A stretch of DNA of 64,000 nucleotides, taken from positions 6,084,572-6,148,571 of the forward strand of contig JAQFVV010006238.1 in NCBI GenBank assembly GCA_028023455.1, in the 5' to 3' direction. A program made the translations under genes and the position numbers. Of this stretch, positions 59,820 through 64,000 are shown piece by piece. How positions within the stretch are numbered: position 1 is the stretch's first letter; each line of letters opens with the position of its first letter. Origin of the DNA: Epiperipatus broadwayi. Lineage: Eukaryota > Onychophora > Udeonychophora > Euonychophora > Peripatidae. The notes under the pieces were generated by a model, which searched no databases, was not told the DNA's origin, and saw nothing but the letters and a program-made list of their open reading frames with translations.

Positions 59820-61090
59820 TAGTTCATATAATAAATCAAGATTTATAAAGAAGTTGCACATGACCTTCTTTATATATTAAAATGAATGGGTTATTTTTAT
59901 TCATAGAAGACTATTTTGTTTGTTATTAATTTAATATTTAAAATATATTTCTCTATAATGATCACTAAATTGTATTCTCTTTTTTTATTCTATTGATCTT
60001 TCTGTCTAATTTTTTTTGGGGGAGGGCTTTACAGCTTTTCTATTTTTCTATTCACTTTTTTTAGTATCTCCTCTTCTAGTTTGTTGCAGAAGCCATTCAT
60101 TTCATTGCCATCTATCTACACGCGCAGATTATTTTTGGCATTTCTAACTTGATGAAAGTTATTTTATTAATAGTAATGAAACATATTTAGTCAGTTCTCA
60201 AGTTGGTAATATCTATTCACTACAAGAAAGTAAAAGAAAGCACTTATTCAGCTTTGAAAATATGTAATAAAAGCTGCAATCATGTTATAAGACTCGAAAT
60301 GATTTTACATGTTTCAGTAAAAAAAAAAAAAGACGATTCAAATTTCTGTTAAGTTAGAAGTTTTGCCACACTTAACCATTTTTAGCTTTTAAAAAAATAA
60401 AATAAGTAAAGATTTTTGAGGTTTACAAAATATTTTATCCTAGAATTATTTTAGAAAACATTTTTAGGTATGGGGAAAAAACGACATCTTTATTTTAAAA
60501 TGATGATGTATTTGAAAGTCAAATTTTAGTAGCTTTGAAAAACTAATATTATCCTTTGATTTCTTTTTTTAAAAAAATAAAGTGGTGAATTGTTGAAAAA
60601 AGAAATTGTAAATTCTTTCCAAAAAAGTAAAAAGAATAGCAACATTAAAAGCTCACATGACAAAATAATATTAATTCACCCGAGAAAAACAACTTATTGA
60701 CAGTGGAAATAAACGAATCAGACAAGGAACTTTCAAATGATAAAATACAATCAGAACTTTTGGAATTTATTATAGCTTTCAATGATACAATATTTTTACA
60801 TTTCACTTTTATTCATTAATTGAATTTAAATAAAGCAAAAATATAAATTACTATATTTCAAAATAAAACATGTTTATTTTCAAAAATAACTTTAAATGTA
60901 ATATATATGTTGCCTTTAAATATTTTGCAAATATGGCTTGCAGAAAATAACATTTTTTTCCTCTCTTTTTCTGTAATTAAATATATAATAATGCAACTAC
61001 GTAACTTCTTAACTTTTAATAGAAACTAAAAGACAACAGTTAAATAAAAATAATTTCAAAAACACAATAATTTTAGGAGATATTGTATTG
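59820..61090. other. A+T-rich non-coding stretch
   Basis: No gene or repeat partner seen. There are homopolymer runs at about 60019-60026 and 60319-60332. Confidence 0.45.
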
Positions 61091-61150
61091 TTACTTTTCC
61101 AAAAATTGAACCTATGACCTTGAATATAAGCAGCCAGCATACTACCGTTT
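61091..61150 (-). mobile_element. Possible tRNA-like SINE remnant
   Basis: Minus strand: ACGGTAGTATGCTGGCTGC, then TATATTCAAGGTCATAGG, then GGTTCAATTTTTGG as a B-box-like block. The A box is weak and no second copy is seen in the window. Confidence 0.25.
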
Positions 61151-61278
61151 ATTTTGACATTAATATAATACCGATTTTCTGATGCTTTGGCATATTATCA
61201 TTTAGTTTGAATTGCTAATTATTGTTTGGTAAGATTCAAACTTTATTTATATTTTATTAAATATATTAAGCTGTTAGT

Positions 61279-61440
61279 AACACAGGTTAGCATGTACCAA
61301 CATATTAAATGATATTTCTTTTTTTTGGATTTTGCTGCGTGATCAGCGGCATTTAGCATGGGTATTGAACCAATGATTTATAATTGTGAATGCTAAATTT
61401 AAAGTGATATTCTAACCAATTAGCCTTTAAGATAATAGCC
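61279..61440 (-). mobile_element. tRNA-related SINE (SINE-2 family), minus strand
   Basis: Minus strand: an A-box-like AGGCTAATTGGTTAGAATA, an anticodon-arm region, a B-box-like TGGTTCAATACCC, then GCTAAATGCCGCTGATCACG, an A run, and ATGTTGGTACATGCTAACCT at the end. The plus-strand T run at 61319-61326 lies in the body. It matches copies at 5227-5380 and 5386-5530. Confidence 0.65.
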
Positions 61441-61444
61441 TAGA

Positions 61445-62704
61445 TGGATAAAGCATCACCTTAAATTTAATATTAGGACTCCAGCACATTTTTCATACTA
61501 GTTGTCAATAGTGATCAGTAACATCTAAAGAAGAGAAGAGAATAATACCATTGAAAAATGATGTATTTAGAAAACTATATAAATTTAAATGTCTAAAATA
61601 CCAACTAGATGATGGTTAGTATATAACATTATTAAATATTCTCTTTTGTTCTAAGCATTCTTCTGTTTAGCAGGTATCTTGTTTTGTTTTTCACTAACAC
61701 CATGTTTATTTTGGTTCCTTTCTCTCACTTATAACTCATATTTTGACAATAAAACAACAACAACAAAGTATTTTTTGCCCAAAAAATGTGGGATTTTAGT
61801 CTCAATTGCTTGCTCAAACTTTGGATTGGCTGCAAGAAAAAAACAAAAAAAATCATAACATCAAGGTGGAAGATATCAATATAAATGTGTCAAAAAAAAG
61901 TAATAACATTATAAAGTAAATAAGCTAAAATACAAATATGTAAATGAGAACTGGAGAAAAAAAAGGAGGACTTGATTTCTAAATTTAAGAATGGTAATAA
62001 GTAAATTACTATATAATTGGGTGTTTGAAATGTTATGTGATATTAAGTCACCAATGATAAAAATTGATTATACAGTATTGATTTCATTCAGTCAATCTAA
62101 CTAAATTGTTTTCTGATTCAGAATTTTCTTCCAGTTGCCTTTGGTTTGTAAGTCGGCCATTTTACTGCATTAATTTAGAGTAAGAATGGTTAAAGTTTTG
62201 AATATTAAAAGTGGAAACAAGAAATAAAAAAAAACAATGTACTATCTGAATTAAGATGGTGGATTTTCCCTTTGTTCCACAAAATTTATGATGAATAAAA
62301 ACAACCATTCCTATTTTATTCATCAAAATAAATAGTATTCTCCATTTCTTCATACCATTTATAATTTTGCCTGCTCTCTATTTTATATTGCAATCTTCTC
62401 AAGAAACAATTTTAAATACTTAATATTTATCTTTTTTTTATTGACATATAATCCAAACAAATAAATAATCGAATGATTTTATTGTTCAAGAGATTATACA
62501 AAGTTTGTGCATAAGGAATACCAAAATCTGAATATCTTATGTCACAGTCTATCACATAAAACTATGCAAGATGACACAAAATATGATGGGATATCATTAT
62601 TAAATTTCTAGAAAAAAACAATTTTTGACATTTTTAGCAATTATAAGTTTATTGTAAGATTAAAGCATATCCAAATTTAATCTAGATTTTTAATTCAAAG
62701 TTTC
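61445..62704. other. A+T-rich non-coding stretch
   Basis: Nothing identified; there are several short A runs. Confidence 0.45.
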
Positions 62705-62870
62705 TTTATATTACTTCAGAAAGCATCTCATTTATACTATTTCTGAGAATATCCTTACCTCATTCACATTACTTCATAAAACTTCCTTATCTCATTCATA
62801 TTCCTTCAGAAAGCTACCTTGCTTCATTCATATTACTTCAAAAAGCATACTTACCTCCTTCATCTATCTC
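62705..62870 (-). repeat. Minisatellite, 32-bp unit
   Basis: Units begin at about 62753, 62785, 62817 and 62850 with CCTTACCTCATTCACATTAC-like sequence and continue CTTCATAAAAC or CTTCAGAAAGC. A partial, diverged unit precedes at about 62706. There are about four to five units. It abuts the 3' side of an RTE copy on the minus strand and may have grown from its tail. Confidence 0.7.
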
Positions 62871-62879
62871 ACATGTGAT

Positions 62880-63215
62880 TTTTTTCTAGGTCTTTTACAA
62901 ACTTTTACCATCAATTTTGAATATCCAGCTATTCCAGCTTCATTCCATCTGGATTTTTTTTTAATAACATCGTTGATACTTCTTATATATTCAAGCATTT
63001 ATTTCATTTTTAAAATATTCTTTTTTCAACATATTTCACTGCATTCTGAAGTTTTTCTATTGCTTTTGTATAATACATCATATTTCAGATTTATAATAAA
63101 CACTGGTAAAACATATTTATTAAATACCTTTCAATCACGTAGATGTATTTCCACATTAATGCTAAGTTATTTACAACAAAAGCATTCTAAGCTTAATTCT
63201 ATGATTAATTTTATG
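62880..63215 (-). pseudogene. RTE-like retrotransposon 3' fragment (RTE copy 5)
   Basis: On the minus strand AAAATTAATCATAGAATTAA and AATAAATATGTTTTACCAGT are nearly identical to copy 1 (10274-10294 and 10378-10398). AAAGCAATAGAAAAACTTCA encodes KAIEKLQ, equivalent to RTIQRLK. GTAAAAGACCTAGAAAAAAA corresponds to the KRPRKR region. It is heavily broken. The G-poor plus strand here has the same cause as at 6.2-6.5 kb. Confidence 0.65.
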
Positions 63216-63779
63216 CATTTATATTGAAACAGACAGATCGAAGAATCGATCTTAGTTTCATGGTTGTCATTTAAGAACGGTAATTCTAAACCACTATTTA
63301 CCCGCAATGAGACTTTTGCTATTCCAAGCCACATAAATTTTTAAGTTATTTACTTTGTGTATGTTTAAAAAGAATTAATGTAAAGAGTATGAGTATAAAT
63401 GTCACAAATCATGATGAATAATATTCGTGTGTGTGTGCTTTGTGGATTTATATTAGCTCAATTTAAAAGTTTCAATTGCGTGGATATTTTCTTTAAATTT
63501 TAATTTTGCAAATTATACAAAGTCATTTAAAAATGCTGATCAAAAGTCACATTCCTTTGATCAGTATTTGTAATCAAAATCTTACTTGTACAAAATGTAT
63601 ACAATAATTAATTTGTACTTTGATAAATTAAGATAATGAATTTATATTTTGTATTCATGAATTCCGATGTAATTGTTTTGTCAATTTAGAATCATGTATT
63701 AAATTTAAAAATAAATGAAAACCGAACAATGGAAATGAAAACATAATCTCTTATCAAGAAAGGCAAATGCTATTGTATA

Positions 63780-64000
63780 GTAAACAATTAGATATTGTGG
63801 AGGGAAAATCAAAGGAGGCGGAGTCATAACAAAAATAGGCAGAAAGGTCAACCGTAGCCATCTTAGATAGGATATGGACACTCTAACTTTTGACTTGGCT
63901 GTGCTTAGATCGTCTCAAGCTACAGCAAAGTAGTTGTTCCAGAGAAATCACTTCAACCTTATTAAGAAGTTGTAAACTGCAATAATGATGGGCTAAGTCC
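63780..64000 (+). promoter_or_regulatory. GC-richer promoter- or exon-like window edge
   Basis: The last 220 bases differ from the preceding desert: GGAGGGAAAATC, AAAGGAGGCGGAGTCATAAC, GGTCAACCGTAGCCATCTTA (containing GCCATCTT, a YY1-like site on the minus strand) and GATCGTCTCAAGCTACAGC. There is no TATA box, coding frame or splice donor before the window ends. It may be the 5' flank or first exon of a gene to the right, or the edge of another element. Confidence 0.3.

Noticed and set aside
62973-63227. 84-codon plus-strand open frame
   Set aside because: It is the antisense of RTE copy 5.

Overview
This is a eukaryotic, almost certainly metazoan, intergenic or intronic window. It is very A+T-rich (about three quarters A+T by eye) and has no long intact protein-coding gene. 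It is packed with decayed mobile elements, foldback repeats and microsatellites. Several traits together point to an invertebrate: tRNA-derived SINEs, RTE-like and jockey/CR1-like LINE debris, Penelope-type repeats with hammerhead-ribozyme-like cores, and a pseudogene of an uncharacterised invertebrate multicopy protein family. A mollusc, perhaps a cephalopod, is my best guess, from memory and not proven.

Layout. 1-460 holds a TATA box followed by a possible first exon ending in a perfect splice donor. 1.86-2.18 kb is a pure TTA/CTA array. 4-9 kb has a nested hairpin, two head-to-head SINEs, LINE debris, a strand-asymmetric block and Penelope-like termini. 9.7-10.9 kb is the best-preserved RTE-like reverse transcriptase copy. 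11-16 kb has a short TIR element and repeat scraps. 17.3-20.1 kb is a run of three more RTE copies, one split by a SINE. 23-34 kb carries six related foldback repeats (family X) and half-copies; one has a complete hammerhead-like motif. A TIR transposon with an adjacent SINE and its target-site duplication lies at 26.9-27.7 kb.

40.1-43 kb is compositionally distinct. 44.6-45.9 kb is a tandemly triplicated repeat whose internal slot holds (TA)n in one unit and a 460-bp GATA/GACA array in the next. 47.6-48.4 kb is the pseudogene (minus strand). 49.6-52.7 kb holds more foldbacks, one a nearly perfect 240-bp palindrome. 53.5-54.2 kb looks LTR- or promoter-like. 55.8-58.7 kb has a tandem duplication and a second LINE type. 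58.9-59.8 kb has inverted copies of a microsatellite-bearing repeat (family Y). The window ends with a GC-richer, promoter-like 200 bp.

There is no set of cooperating genes. The strongest biological story is a population of hammerhead-like, foldback retroelement ends, and repeats that carry microsatellites at a fixed position. Repeat family letters (X, Y, T, V, W, Z, Q, SINE-1, SINE-2) are my own labels from comparing copies within this window. No alignment or database search was run.
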